NCBI GenBank assembly: GCA_020431405.1
Contig: JAGQIK010000703.1
Coordinates: 1 to 36,829, forward strand
Length of the DNA: 36,829 nt
Source of the DNA: Myxococcales bacterium
Lineage (GTDB): Bacteria; Myxococcota_A; Polyangia; GCA-2747355
Direction: 5' to 3'
Part shown: one piece after another, positions 26,755 to 34,572 of the stretch
Layout: each line of letters begins with the position of its first letter
Position numbering within the stretch: position 1 is the stretch's first letter
The notes under the pieces: model-generated
The model's input: the letters and a program-made list of their open reading frames with translations, nothing else
Told to the model about the DNA's origin: nothing
Database searches by the model: none
Translations under genes and position numbers: made by a program

Positions 26755-27315
26755 GTGTCCAGAACAAGCGCACGTCTCTTCGCCGCAAACCTCACCGTCG
26801 CCGCGCTGCTGCTCGCCGCGTGTGGCGGCGACACCGTCAGCCGGCCGCCGGTCACGCCCGACGGTCCCTTCGGCACGCAGCTCGGTCTGACGGTCAACAA
26901 CATCGAGCTGCCCGACTGCGCCGAGCAGCTTCACGACCTGCATCACTTCTACAAGCAGGGTGACGGCCTGCTGGTGGTGATGACCATGGGCGTTGGCTGA
27001 AAGACCTGCGGCGAGGTGAGCAGTTGGCTCACCCAGACCGTCAGGCCGCAGTTCCCGCGCGTCGGCGTGGTGGAGCTTCTCGACGGCGCCTTCAAAGACG
27101 GACAGCAGTCGGTCGAACGCTGCAACGCCTGGGTCACGCAGAACGCCACGTCGCACATGATCTTGCGCGACACCCTGGGCGCCGGGTCGGCTGCCGAGAC
27201 GCTCGAGCTGCCACCGCACCAGGCCATCCTCACCGACGGCAACCTGCGCATCGTATGGCGCGGCGACTTCGACGAATACGCGACCATGCAGGGCGAGCTG
27301 GCAAAGCTCAAGTAG
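26755..27315 (+). CDS. Thioredoxin-like lipoprotein, probable selenoprotein (in-frame TGA as Sec82)
   Basis: A 186-residue lipoprotein if TGA 26998-27000 is read as selenocysteine. GTG 26755 lies eight bases after a perfect AGGAGG, and the signal peptide ends LLAAC, a lipobox. The mature region begins like a TlpA/AhpC-type thioredoxin fold (LGLTVNNIELPDCAEQLHDL, then the beta strand GLLVVMTMGVG). TGA follows at once, then KTC: a U-x-x-C in place of the family's C-x-x-C, with Cys85 as partner. The same frame continues coding-like for about 100 more residues (QFPRVGVVELLDGAF; PHQAILTDGNLRIVWRGDF) to TAG at 27313-27315. A SECIS-like hairpin directly follows the TGA. The role would be a thiol-disulfide or peroxide reductase on the periplasmic side. 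It is followed 60 bp later by a GST-like gene. Confidence 0.82.
27001..27051 (+). promoter_or_regulatory. Bacterial SECIS-like element
   Basis: Immediately after TGA 26998-27000, GGTGAGC (27015-27021) and GCTCACC (27027-27033) form a perfect 7-bp stem with apical loop AGTTG. A lower stem pairs CTGCGGC (27006-27012) with GCCGCAG (27045-27051) across an asymmetric internal loop. The loop begins 21 bases after the TGA and has G in its second position, in keeping with the general bacterial SECIS pattern. In such RNA the loop is bound by SelB to insert selenocysteine. Confidence 0.65.
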
Positions 27316-27375
27316 ATCACCGCTTTGGCAGGCAGCGGGGCTTCGTTCGTCCAATCGGATGAAAGGAGCCCGAAC

Positions 27376-27954
27376 ATGTCCAAGCCGATCACTCTCTTCG
27401 GATTCGCCCCCAGCACGTATACCCGCAGCGCGCGTATGGCCTGCATCGAGGCCGGCGTCGCGCACCAGCTCGCGCCGCTCGAATTCAAGCAGCCGAGCCA
27501 TCTCGCGCTGCACCCGTTTGGCAAGATGCCGGCGCTCTCGCACGGCGACGTCGTGCTCTACGAGACGCTCGCCATCTGCAGCTACGTCGACTCGCTGGCC
27601 GCCGGCGAGCTGCTCGGCGGCGACGACGCGCTCGCGCGCGCGCGCGTGCTCGGCTGGTGCAGCGTGGCCATCGACTACAGCTACCCCGCGCTGGTCAGCC
27701 CGCTGCACGACGAGCGCATCGCGGCCGAGGCGCGCGCGGCGGCGCGAGCGCACCTCGAGACCCTCGACGGCCTCGTCGACGAAGCGACGTTTCTCGTCGG
27801 CGGGGCGCCGACGCTCGCCGACCTGATGCTCTACCCGATGGTCGAGTTTGCCGCGGGCAAGCTGGGCGCCTCGGCGTTCGAGGGCCTGCCGTCGCTGTTG
27901 CGCTGGCGCGCCGCCGTTGCCGACCGCCCGTGCGCGCGCCAGACTGCGCCGTGA
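27376..27954 (+). CDS. Glutathione S-transferase-like protein
   Basis: A 192-residue cytoplasmic protein with the GST fold. The N-terminal thioredoxin-like domain has a start strand (ITLFGFAPSTYTRSARMACIEAG), the LHPFGKMPAL segment with the cis-Pro loop, and a YETLAICSYVD glutathione-contact helix. The C-terminal helical domain has the conserved TLADLMLYPMVEFA capping region. The usual catalytic Tyr/Ser is probably Ser13 or Tyr15. AAAGGAG (27361-27367) precedes the ATG. It lies 60 bp after the selenoprotein gene, and its stop overlaps the start of the ECF sigma gene (TGATG), so the three genes probably form one redox-related operon. Confidence 0.87.
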   Translation: MSKPITLFGFAPSTYTRSARMACIEAGVAHQLAPLEFKQPSHLALHPFGKMPALSHGDVVLYETLAICSYVDSLAAGELLGGDDALARARVLGWCSVAIDYSYPALVSPLHDERIAAEARAAARAHLETLDGLVDEATFLVGGAPTLADLMLYPMVEFAAGKLGASAFEGLPSLLRWRAAVADRPCARQTAP

Positions 27955-28784
27955 TGACGACGATGCATGACGATCTGCAGGCCGCTCAGCGGGGCGACCG
28001 CGCCGCGTTCGAGCGACTCTTCGCCGAGCACATCCCCACGCTGCGCGGCGTGCTGCGCCGCATGGTGGGCCACCCAGACGACGTCGACGAGCTGGCGCAG
28101 CAGGCGCAGCTTCAGGCCTTCGAGTCGATCGCCGCGTTTCGCGGCGACGCGCGCCCTGCGACCTGGCTCTGCGCCATCGGCACGCGGCTGGCGATCGATC
28201 ACCTTCGCCGGCGCGAGCGCTGGCGCGAGCGGGCGCAGGTGATCTATGCCGCGTCGTGTCTCGAATCGGAGGCGCTCGCCGCCGACATCGGCGCTGCGTT
28301 CGGTGACGAGGCGTATCGTTACGACGTGCGCGAGCACATCGCCTACTGCTTCACCTGCGTGGGGCGTACGCTCGAGCCGGAGGCACAGGCGGCGCTCGTG
28401 CTGCGCGACGTGCTCGAGCTGTCAAACGACGAGGCGGCCAAGGCGCTCGACCTCTCGCGCTCGGTGTTTCGCCATCAGCTCGCCGCCGCGCGCGAGACGA
28501 TGCAGCGCGTCTACGACGGCCTCTGCGCGCTGGTCAGCAAACGCGGCATCTGCTGGCAGTGCGCGGGGCTTCGTGACGCGTCGCCGCCCGAGCGCCGCGG
28601 CCCGCCGGCGCCCGCCACACTCACTTGGCCGGAACGGCTGCGCACGGTGCGCGAGGCCAATCTCGATCGCGGCACGGCGCGCGCGCTGCACGACGTGTTC
28701 TTCAGGCACACCGAGGTGCAGGAGCGCGAGGGGCGTGTCGCGTCGCGCGAGACGACGCTCTGCGGGCATCCAAGCGACGAGTAA
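27954..28784 (+). CDS. ECF-type RNA polymerase sigma factor with Cys-rich C-terminal extension
   Basis: A 276-residue sigma factor. Region 2 (about 17-90) has the helix pair HPDDVDELAQQAQLQAFESI and the DNA-melting/-10 segment FRGDARPATWLCAIGTRLAIDHLRR. Region 4 (about 143-185) ends in a helix-turn-helix (LSNDEAAKALDLSRSVFRHQ). The protein is longer than most ECF factors. CFTC (Cys132-Cys135) lies just before region 4, and after it come Cys191 and CWQC (Cys200, Cys203) with a roughly 70-residue tail. These CxxC pairs suggest a metal or redox switch, and no anti-sigma gene is adjacent. It overlaps the GST stop by one base, so thiol or oxidative stress control of the operon is a reasonable guess, not shown by sequence. 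Confidence 0.88.
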   Translation: MTTMHDDLQAAQRGDRAAFERLFAEHIPTLRGVLRRMVGHPDDVDELAQQAQLQAFESIAAFRGDARPATWLCAIGTRLAIDHLRRRERWRERAQVIYAASCLESEALAADIGAAFGDEAYRYDVREHIAYCFTCVGRTLEPEAQAALVLRDVLELSNDEAAKALDLSRSVFRHQLAAARETMQRVYDGLCALVSKRGICWQCAGLRDASPPERRGPPAPATLTWPERLRTVREANLDRGTARALHDVFFRHTEVQEREGRVASRETTLCGHPSDE

Positions 28785-28802
28785 TCGCCTTATGATGGTG
28801 GC

Positions 28803-30737
28803 ATGCGCCACATACAGGTCGCCGCTACGCTGCTGCTGGTAGGATCTTGCGCGTCGAAGACGGCCACGCCGGTCGCCGCGTCCAACACGGCAGCGCCGGC
28901 CGCGAAGGCTGCAGCGCCGAAAGCGGGCGCTTCGACCAAGCCTGCGCCGCCAGCCAGGCGGGCCGGCACGACGACGGCTGCCGCTGCAGCGACGCCGCGG
29001 CGGGTCGACGGCGCGCTGCTGCTCGCGGGGCCGCTTCGGCTCGGCGCGGACGCGCTCGCTGTCTCGCGTGACGGCAAACACGCCGCCTTTGGTCTCGCCG
29101 ACTACACGGTGCAGGTCTGGGACCTGACGACGCGCAAGCGCGTGGCGAGCTTCCGCTACGGTCGCAAGGTCACGGCGCTGGCGATCTCGCCCGACGGCTT
29201 GCAGGTCGCGATCGGCGGCGCCGACGAGGTCTCGCTTTGGCGGCGCGGCGACAAGAAGGCGGCTTCTCTCGGCAAGCACAACGGCCCGGTCAACGCGCTC
29301 GACTTCTCGCTCGACGGCAAGATGCTCGCGTCGGGCAGCGACGAAGAGCAAGCGGCGATGTGGGATCTGACCAAGCGGCGCCTGCACCGCACGTTCTTCT
29401 TCTCGGCGGCCTGCGGCGGCGCGTGCACCGCCGAAAAACGCGTGGTCGCCGTGCGCTTTGTCAGCAAGCGCCTGCTCGCGTTCGGGCAGAACAGCGAGGT
29501 CAAGCTGGTGCACGCGCGCACGGGCAACAAGGTCGGCGAGTCGCGCTGCGTCAGCGGCGACAGCAGCACGTGCACGGGCATCATCAGCTCCAACATCGCC
29601 GTCGATCCGCGTGGCCGCTTCATGGCGTTTCACCTTGGCGGCGGTTGCGCGCATCTGGTCTCGTATACGGGCTGGTGCCGCCGGCTGAAGCCAAAGAAGA
29701 AGGGCGACCCGGCGCCGCGCGCCAGCGTCGCGTTTCTGCCGAGCGGCGAGCTGCTGGTGCCGATGGACAGCGGACGCTTCGCCACGTGGACGGTCAAAGG
29801 GCGGCGCCGCGCGGACCGCGTGTTGACGACCGGCAACAGCAGGATCGCGGTCAGCGCGGCCACCTCGCAGATCGTGAGCATCGGCGCGAGCACGCACGCG
29901 CTGCTCGAGCCGCTGCTGGCGGGCAAGGGAAAACCGGTGCGGCTCGGCTACTGGAGCAAAGCGCCGGCGACGACGGTGCGCGTCGCCGCCAAGAGCCTCT
30001 TTTTCAGCAAGGACGGCCAGTATCTGGAAGGGCGCGAGACCAAGGGGCGGCCGTTGCGCTGGCGTGTGGGGTCCTTCGCGTTGACGCGGCCTGCCAAGCT
30101 GTCGGTCGCGGAGGCGGCGCTGGCGCGCGGCATCCGCATCAGCGGCGGGCAGAAGTACAACAAAGCGCTCGGCATCTCCAAGAAGCGCTTCCAGCGCTTC
30201 GAGCGCATCAGCGCGGCGATGGACAAGTCGTTCGAGTGCTGTGGGGCGGACTGCACCTTTCCATATCGGGCCATCGCCTTCGACGTCTTGCTCTCGCCCG
30301 ACGGCAAGGTCGGCGCCTACCGCGACGACAACAACGAGCTGACCTTCGTCGGGCTGTCCAAGGCGACGCGCAGCCGACTGCCCAGCAAGGCCAAGGCCGT
30401 GCTGGCCTTTCGCAGCACGCGCTGGCTCGCGCTGATCGACGAAAACGGCGCGCTCGAGATGGTCGACCTGAAGACCACCAAGACGTACACGCTGGCCAAG
30501 CACGGCGGCGAGATCGGCACGCTCGTGCTGCGGCAGCTCGCGGGCGGCAAGGTGCTGGTGGGCACCGTCGACTCGCAGGGCGAGGTGCGCGTGCAGCGCC
30601 TCGGCGCCAAGCGCGTGTTCGAGACGCGCCCGCCGGGCGGCGGCGTGGCCGCGATGCTGGTCGGCCCGCGCGGAAAATACGTCGTCGTCGCCAGCAATGA
30701 CACCTCTCTGCGCGTCTATCCGCTGCCGCCGCTGTAG
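28803..30737 (+). CDS. WD40-like repeat lipoprotein
   Basis: A 644-residue predicted lipoprotein (lipobox LVGSC, Cys16) with an Ala/Thr/Pro-rich linker to about residue 75. A beta-propeller of WD40-like blades follows: LAVSRDGKHAAFGLADYTVQ, then VQVWDLTTRKRV, ALAISPDGLQVAIGG, ALDFSLDGKMLASGS, AAMWDLTKRR, and later blades less regular. Two short Cys clusters (ACGGACTAE and ECCGADC) may form disulfides, which fits a periplasmic or surface position. It begins 18 bases after the sigma-factor gene on the same strand and could be read from the same transcript. No function beyond binding is suggested by the sequence. Confidence 0.85.
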   Translation: MRHIQVAATLLLVGSCASKTATPVAASNTAAPAAKAAAPKAGASTKPAPPARRAGTTTAAAAATPRRVDGALLLAGPLRLGADALAVSRDGKHAAFGLADYTVQVWDLTTRKRVASFRYGRKVTALAISPDGLQVAIGGADEVSLWRRGDKKAASLGKHNGPVNALDFSLDGKMLASGSDEEQAAMWDLTKRRLHRTFFFSAACGGACTAEKRVVAVRFVSKRLLAFGQNSEVKLVHARTGNKVGESRCVSGDSSTCTGIISSNIAVDPRGRFMAFHLGGGCAHLVSYTGWCRRLKPKKKGDPAPRASVAFLPSGELLVPMDSGRFATWTVKGRRRADRVLTTGNSRIAVSAATSQIVSIGASTHALLEPLLAGKGKPVRLGYWSKAPATTVRVAAKSLFFSKDGQYLEGRETKGRPLRWRVGSFALTRPAKLSVAEAALARGIRISGGQKYNKALGISKKRFQRFERISAAMDKSFECCGADCTFPYRAIAFDVLLSPDGKVGAYRDDNNELTFVGLSKATRSRLPSKAKAVLAFRSTRWLALIDENGALEMVDLKTTKTYTLAKHGGEIGTLVLRQLAGGKVLVGTVDSQGEVRVQRLGAKRVFETRPPGGGVAAMLVGPRGKYVVVASNDTSLRVYPLPPL

Positions 30738-30768
30738 CTCGGGCCGACATGCGCTAGGATCTCGGACG

Positions 30769-31815
30769 TTGCACTGGCGGTACTCGATCCTCTCGCTCGT
30801 GGTGGTGGCGTGCTCGCTGAGCGCGTGCACGCGCTATGGCTTTGGCGATCGCCGCACGGCCACCACCGGCCAAGATGCACGACCCGAGACGGCCCCGACG
30901 GACGGCGCCAGAGACATTGCTGACATCGCGACGCCGGGCGATCTGACCAACGATGGTCCGCCCGCGGTGATCGCGATCAGCACGCTCGCGCAAGACTGGG
31001 CCACGCCCAACACGATCCGCTGGAGCTGGCAGGTTGATGGCGAGACCGACAAGCTCGCCGGCTACACGCTGGTGGTCGGGCTCTCGGCGCAGGACGTGCG
31101 GGCGAGCCAGGGATCGGCGAAGCGCTGGGACGTGCAGCAAAACCCCGAGCTGGGCGTCTTTCAGCTCGCCGGCGTGCAAGGCAACCAGGTCATCACCGGC
31201 ACCATCACGGACCTACTCGCGCCCGACACGGTCTACTTCGCGCAACTTCACGTCACCGACACGGCCGGCGGCACATCGAGCACGACCGTCGTGCAAGGAC
31301 GCACCGCGCGCGCCGCGAACAACGCCGTGGTGCTGTTCTCCGACGACGACACGCAAGGCTACTCGATCCCTTCGACGCTGGCGCTTAGCTCGCGCAGGCC
31401 GTATCAAGGGAAGTTCTGCTACGAGTACGTCTCGATCTGTCCCAATACCAAGCCCGACTGCTGGGAGAATCTGCGCCGCCAGGACATCAAGGTCGCGCTG
31501 CCCGCGCTCGACGCGGCCAGCTTCGCGCAGGCGTACTTCGAGGTGGCCGTCGGCTGCAACGGAAAGCACTCCTACTGGTCGAGCGTGTGGCTGACCTTCG
31601 GCTCGCTGCAGAACGACTTCTTCAGCTACGAAGGCTTCACCATCCGCTGCAACGACGGCTATAGGCTCTACCAGTTCCCGCTGCGCGTGCTGAAGAGCAA
31701 AAGCGGCAGCCTCAACGCGAGCGACGCGGCCGACGGCGTGAGCGAGTTCAACGTCGGTGGCCTGTGGACCGCGGGCGCGACGGTACGCCTCGACGAGCTG
31801 CGCATCCGCTGGTAG
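30769..31815 (+). CDS. FN3-like lipoprotein
   Basis: A 348-residue predicted lipoprotein. TTG 30769 is chosen because it starts a compact signal peptide ending SLSAC (Cys20) and has AGGA upstream; in-frame starts further 5' lie within the previous gene. An Asp/Thr/Pro-rich linker (about 25-65) leads to a segment resembling a fibronectin type III domain (TIRWSWQVDGETDKLAGYTL, then LLAPDTVYFAQLHVTDTAGG). The C-terminal half is a beta-rich region with several Cys and Trp residues (FCYEYVSICPN, DCWENLRR), which might be a carbohydrate-binding-like sandwich, but I cannot name it. The stop is 15 bases from the convergent TIGR02996 gene. Confidence 0.75.
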   Translation: MHWRYSILSLVVVACSLSACTRYGFGDRRTATTGQDARPETAPTDGARDIADIATPGDLTNDGPPAVIAISTLAQDWATPNTIRWSWQVDGETDKLAGYTLVVGLSAQDVRASQGSAKRWDVQQNPELGVFQLAGVQGNQVITGTITDLLAPDTVYFAQLHVTDTAGGTSSTTVVQGRTARAANNAVVLFSDDDTQGYSIPSTLALSSRRPYQGKFCYEYVSICPNTKPDCWENLRRQDIKVALPALDAASFAQAYFEVAVGCNGKHSYWSSVWLTFGSLQNDFFSYEGFTIRCNDGYRLYQFPLRVLKSKSGSLNASDAADGVSEFNVGGLWTAGATVRLDELRIRW

Positions 31816-31830
31816 CGGCGGCGTCGGCGG

Positions 31831-33348
31831 CTACCAGCCCCAGACCTTCTCGATGTCGATGGTGTCGTGTCTCTCGTCGCAGAGCACCTTGTACATCTCG
31901 ACGATGCGGCCGTTGAGCCAGTAGGGCGCGGCTTCGTCGTCGAGGCCCATGGCTTCGAAGGCGGCTCGCAGCGGCGCGCGCCGCAGCTCGGCGCGCAGCG
32001 GTCGGCCGTCGCCCTCGTCGTAGTAGTCGATCTCTTCGTAGGCGGCGATGAGGCCGTCGACGGCGGCGCGCTGCGGCGCCCCGAGCGCGGGCCAGTGTTC
32101 TTCGATCAGCTCCATCAGCGAGGCGAAGCCGACCCACACACATTCGGACTTGTCGCCGCTGTTGACCTCCAGCACCTCGCGGCCGCGCACCGCCCACGAA
32201 GGACGATGTGGCAGCACGGCTTCGATCTGCAGCGCGGGGAGCATCTCGCGCAGCGCGTCTTCGCTGACCGCCGAGGCGTGGGTGTAGAGGCGCGGCATCG
32301 AGAGCTTGGCGATACGGCTCAGCGCGCCGGCCTGCGCCCGCAGCGCGTCGGCGGCGTGCTCGCCGAGGGGCGTGGGCAGCAGCAGCGTCTCGGGTCGGCG
32401 CTCGGCGAGCGCGGCGAGCAGCTCGGGCTGATAGAGCGGCTCGGAGCAGTCGTCGTTGCGCGAGAGGTCGATCGAGCGCAGCGCGGGCATCGCCGGGTTG
32501 CACAGCAGCGTCACGAGGCGCGGCGGCTGCGTCGCGTCGACGGGCGTGTAGTAGGGGCTGTTGCGCAACGCGAGGTCGAGGTGCGAAAGCGCCGGCAGCT
32601 CGGGCGCGTCGTCGCGCGCGATGTCGTTGTTGTCTTCGAGCAGGCCGTCGAGGGCGTCGGCGCGGTCGAGCTGCAGCGTCTCGAGCGCGGCGTGGCGAAG
32701 GGTCTGCAGCATGCGCGCGCCGTGCAGCTTGAGCTGGCGCAGCGCGGGCAGCGCGTGCGCGAGCGCATCACAGCGCGCCGTGCCGACGGCGGGCTGATCC
32801 ACCTCGCGGGCCCAGCAGCTGAGCTCGAGCGCGGTGACGGCGCGTGGCGTTCGCGCGATGACCTGCACCAGATCGTCGATATGGCCCTGCTCGCTCACCG
32901 AGCAGGCGAAGCTGCGCAGAAAGCGCGCGGCGTCGCAGTCGAGCAGCGCGCCCACTTGGCGCGTCATGCGCGCGCGTGCTTGCTCGAAGCTCTCCTTGTC
33001 GGTCTCGTAGCTGAACCACAGCGAGAGCCGTTCGAGATAGCCGTAGCGCCACGTGAGCACTCGGCCCAGCTCGCGGCCGGGCAGAGCTAGCGCCGCGGCG
33101 ACCTCGTCGCCGAGCCAGCGCGCTTGGTTGGCCTCGACGAGGGCGTGGCGCCGCTTCCACAGCGCGCGCGTCTCGTCGTCGATGTCGGCGCCGTCGTCAT
33201 CATCGCGCGCGGCGAGGCGCTGCTCGATGGCGATCAGCTCGCCGCGCGGATCGCCCGCGTCAGCGAGTTGGTCGCCAAACACTGCCCAAGCGTGGGACTG
33301 ATCGTCTACGTAGGATCGCGCGAGGGTGCGCGCGAGCTCGGCGTCCAT
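31831..33348 (-). CDS. TIGR02996-domain / leucine-rich repeat protein
   Basis: A 505-residue cytoplasmic-looking protein. The N-terminus carries the myxobacterial repeat-companion domain TIGR02996 (HAWAVFGDQLADAGDPRGEL, the signature D-x-L-x-x-x-G-D-P-R-G-E). The centre has irregular leucine-rich repeats (LKLHGARMLQTLRHAALETL, LPALSHLDLALRNSPYY, MPALRSIDLSRNDD). ATG 33348 lies 11 bases after the aminotransferase stop and is chosen over a far longer open frame that only overlaps ilvE. It may be co-transcribed with ilvE. Such proteins are numerous in myxobacteria and their role is unknown. The last 100 residues show no recognisable domain. Confidence 0.82.
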   Translation of the reverse strand: MDAELARTLARSYVDDQSHAWAVFGDQLADAGDPRGELIAIEQRLAARDDDDGADIDDETRALWKRRHALVEANQARWLGDEVAAALALPGRELGRVLTWRYGYLERLSLWFSYETDKESFEQARARMTRQVGALLDCDAARFLRSFACSVSEQGHIDDLVQVIARTPRAVTALELSCWAREVDQPAVGTARCDALAHALPALRQLKLHGARMLQTLRHAALETLQLDRADALDGLLEDNNDIARDDAPELPALSHLDLALRNSPYYTPVDATQPPRLVTLLCNPAMPALRSIDLSRNDDCSEPLYQPELLAALAERRPETLLLPTPLGEHAADALRAQAGALSRIAKLSMPRLYTHASAVSEDALREMLPALQIEAVLPHRPSWAVRGREVLEVNSGDKSECVWVGFASLMELIEEHWPALGAPQRAAVDGLIAAYEEIDYYDEGDGRPLRAELRRAPLRAAFEAMGLDDEAAPYWLNGRIVEMYKVLCDERHDTIDIEKVWGW

Positions 33349-33359
33349 CGCCGATACGC

Positions 33360-34430
33360 CTAGAGGTCGATGCGCTCGACCCAGCCGTGAGGATCTTCGA
33401 CCTTGCCGTACTGCAGCGCGGTGAGGTGATCGAAGAGGCGCTGCGAGAGCTTGCCGGTGAGGCCGTCGCCCACGGCGAACGTCTCGCCCTTGTAGTTGAA
33501 GTGGCCCACGGGCGAGATCACGGCGGCCGTGCCGGTGCCGAAGACCTCTTCGAGGCGCTCGTTCCTGGCCGCGTCGACGATCTCGTCGATGGCGAGGCGA
33601 CGCTCGCTGACGGGCACGTCCCAGTCCTTGAGCAGCTGGATCGTCGAGCGTCGCGTGACGCCGGGCAGGATGCTGCCGCGCAGCGGCGCGGTGATGACCT
33701 CGCCGTCGATCTTGAAGAAGATGTTCATCGTCCCGACTTCTTCGACGTAGCGCCGCTCGCTGGCGTCGAGCCACAGCACTTGCGTGAAGCCGGCCGCCTT
33801 GGCCTGCACCTGTCCGAGCAGGCTGGCGACGTAGTTGGCGCCGGCCTTGGCCTCGCCGATGCCGCCTTCGACAGCGCGCACCATGGTGTCGTTGACCTGG
33901 ATGCGCACCGGGTTGAAGCCCTCGGGGTAGTAGGCGCCAACCGGCGAGAGGATGATGTAGAAGAGGTAGTTTTCGGAAGGCCGCACGCCGAGGAACGGGT
34001 CGGTGGCGATGATGTTGGGCCGGATGTAGAGCGAGCAGCCCTCGGTCTTGGGGACCCAGTGACGGTCGAGCAGCACGAGGTGCTTGAGCGCGTCGGCGAC
34101 CTTGTCGACATCGAACTCGGGGATGCAGACGCGTTTGGCCGAGGCGTGCAGACGCTCGAGGTGGTCGCGATAGCGGAAGAGGCGGATGCCGCCGTCGGCG
34201 CCGCGGTAAGCCTTGAGCCCGTCGAAGACTTGCTGCGCGTAGTGCAGCGCCATGCAGGCGGGGTCGAACGTCAGCTTGTGATAGGGCTCGATGCGCGCGT
34301 CGTGCCAGCCCTTGTCGGGGCTGAACTCCATCAGCATCATGTGGTCGCTGAAGTAGCGGCCGAAGCCCAGCTGCGTGTCAGCGGGTGGTTTGGGTTTCCG
34401 CTTGGTCGCCTCCACCTCGATGATCTTCAA
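33360..34430 (-). CDS. ilvE: Branched-chain amino acid aminotransferase
   Basis: A 356-residue fold-type IV PLP enzyme that transfers the amino group between glutamate and the branched-chain 2-oxo acids in valine, leucine and isoleucine metabolism. TTG 34430 is chosen because GAGGAGG lies just upstream; the frame is open ten codons further to TTG 34460. The PLP-binding Lys is in GIGEAKAGANYVASL (Lys195 from this start). GTGTAAVISPVGHF and YVEEVGTMNIFF are family signatures, and the length and HYAQQVFDGLKAYRG motif match the BCAT (human-type) group. It follows a recognisable promoter (34470-34498). Products feed branched-chain acyl-CoA metabolism, a common source of iso-fatty acids in myxobacteria. 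Confidence 0.95.
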   Translation of the reverse strand: MKIIEVEATKRKPKPPADTQLGFGRYFSDHMMLMEFSPDKGWHDARIEPYHKLTFDPACMALHYAQQVFDGLKAYRGADGGIRLFRYRDHLERLHASAKRVCIPEFDVDKVADALKHLVLLDRHWVPKTEGCSLYIRPNIIATDPFLGVRPSENYLFYIILSPVGAYYPEGFNPVRIQVNDTMVRAVEGGIGEAKAGANYVASLLGQVQAKAAGFTQVLWLDASERRYVEEVGTMNIFFKIDGEVITAPLRGSILPGVTRRSTIQLLKDWDVPVSERRLAIDEIVDAARNERLEEVFGTGTAAVISPVGHFNYKGETFAVGDGLTGKLSQRLFDHLTALQYGKVEDPHGWVERIDL

Positions 34431-34469
34431 CGGCCCCTCCTCGGTCAGTAGATCAGTCAACCGCGAGGC

Positions 34470-34498
34470 ACAGTAGCAGACCGCTAGTAGCGCGACAA
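34470..34498 (-). promoter_or_regulatory. Sigma-70-like promoter of ilvE
   Basis: On the minus strand: TTGTCG (34498-34493), a 17-bp spacer, then TACTGT (34475-34470). The expected transcript start lies about 33 bases before the TTG 34430 start. The match is moderate but the spacing is ideal. Confidence 0.45.
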
Positions 34499-34572
34499 TC
34501 GCTCGCCGGCCGATCGCCGATGACCCAGATTGTTTTAAGCATTACATGTGCTTGAGAGCGGCGCCAGGACGC

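Noticed and set aside
26755-27000. Reading the gene at 26755 as a short protein ending at TGA 27000
   Set aside because: The frame after TGA stays protein-like for about 100 codons, and the TGA occupies the redox-Cys position with a SECIS-like stem behind it.
34520-34556. AAGCA/TGCTT inverted repeat as a terminator
   Set aside because: The stem is only five base pairs and no T-run follows it on either strand in the right orientation.
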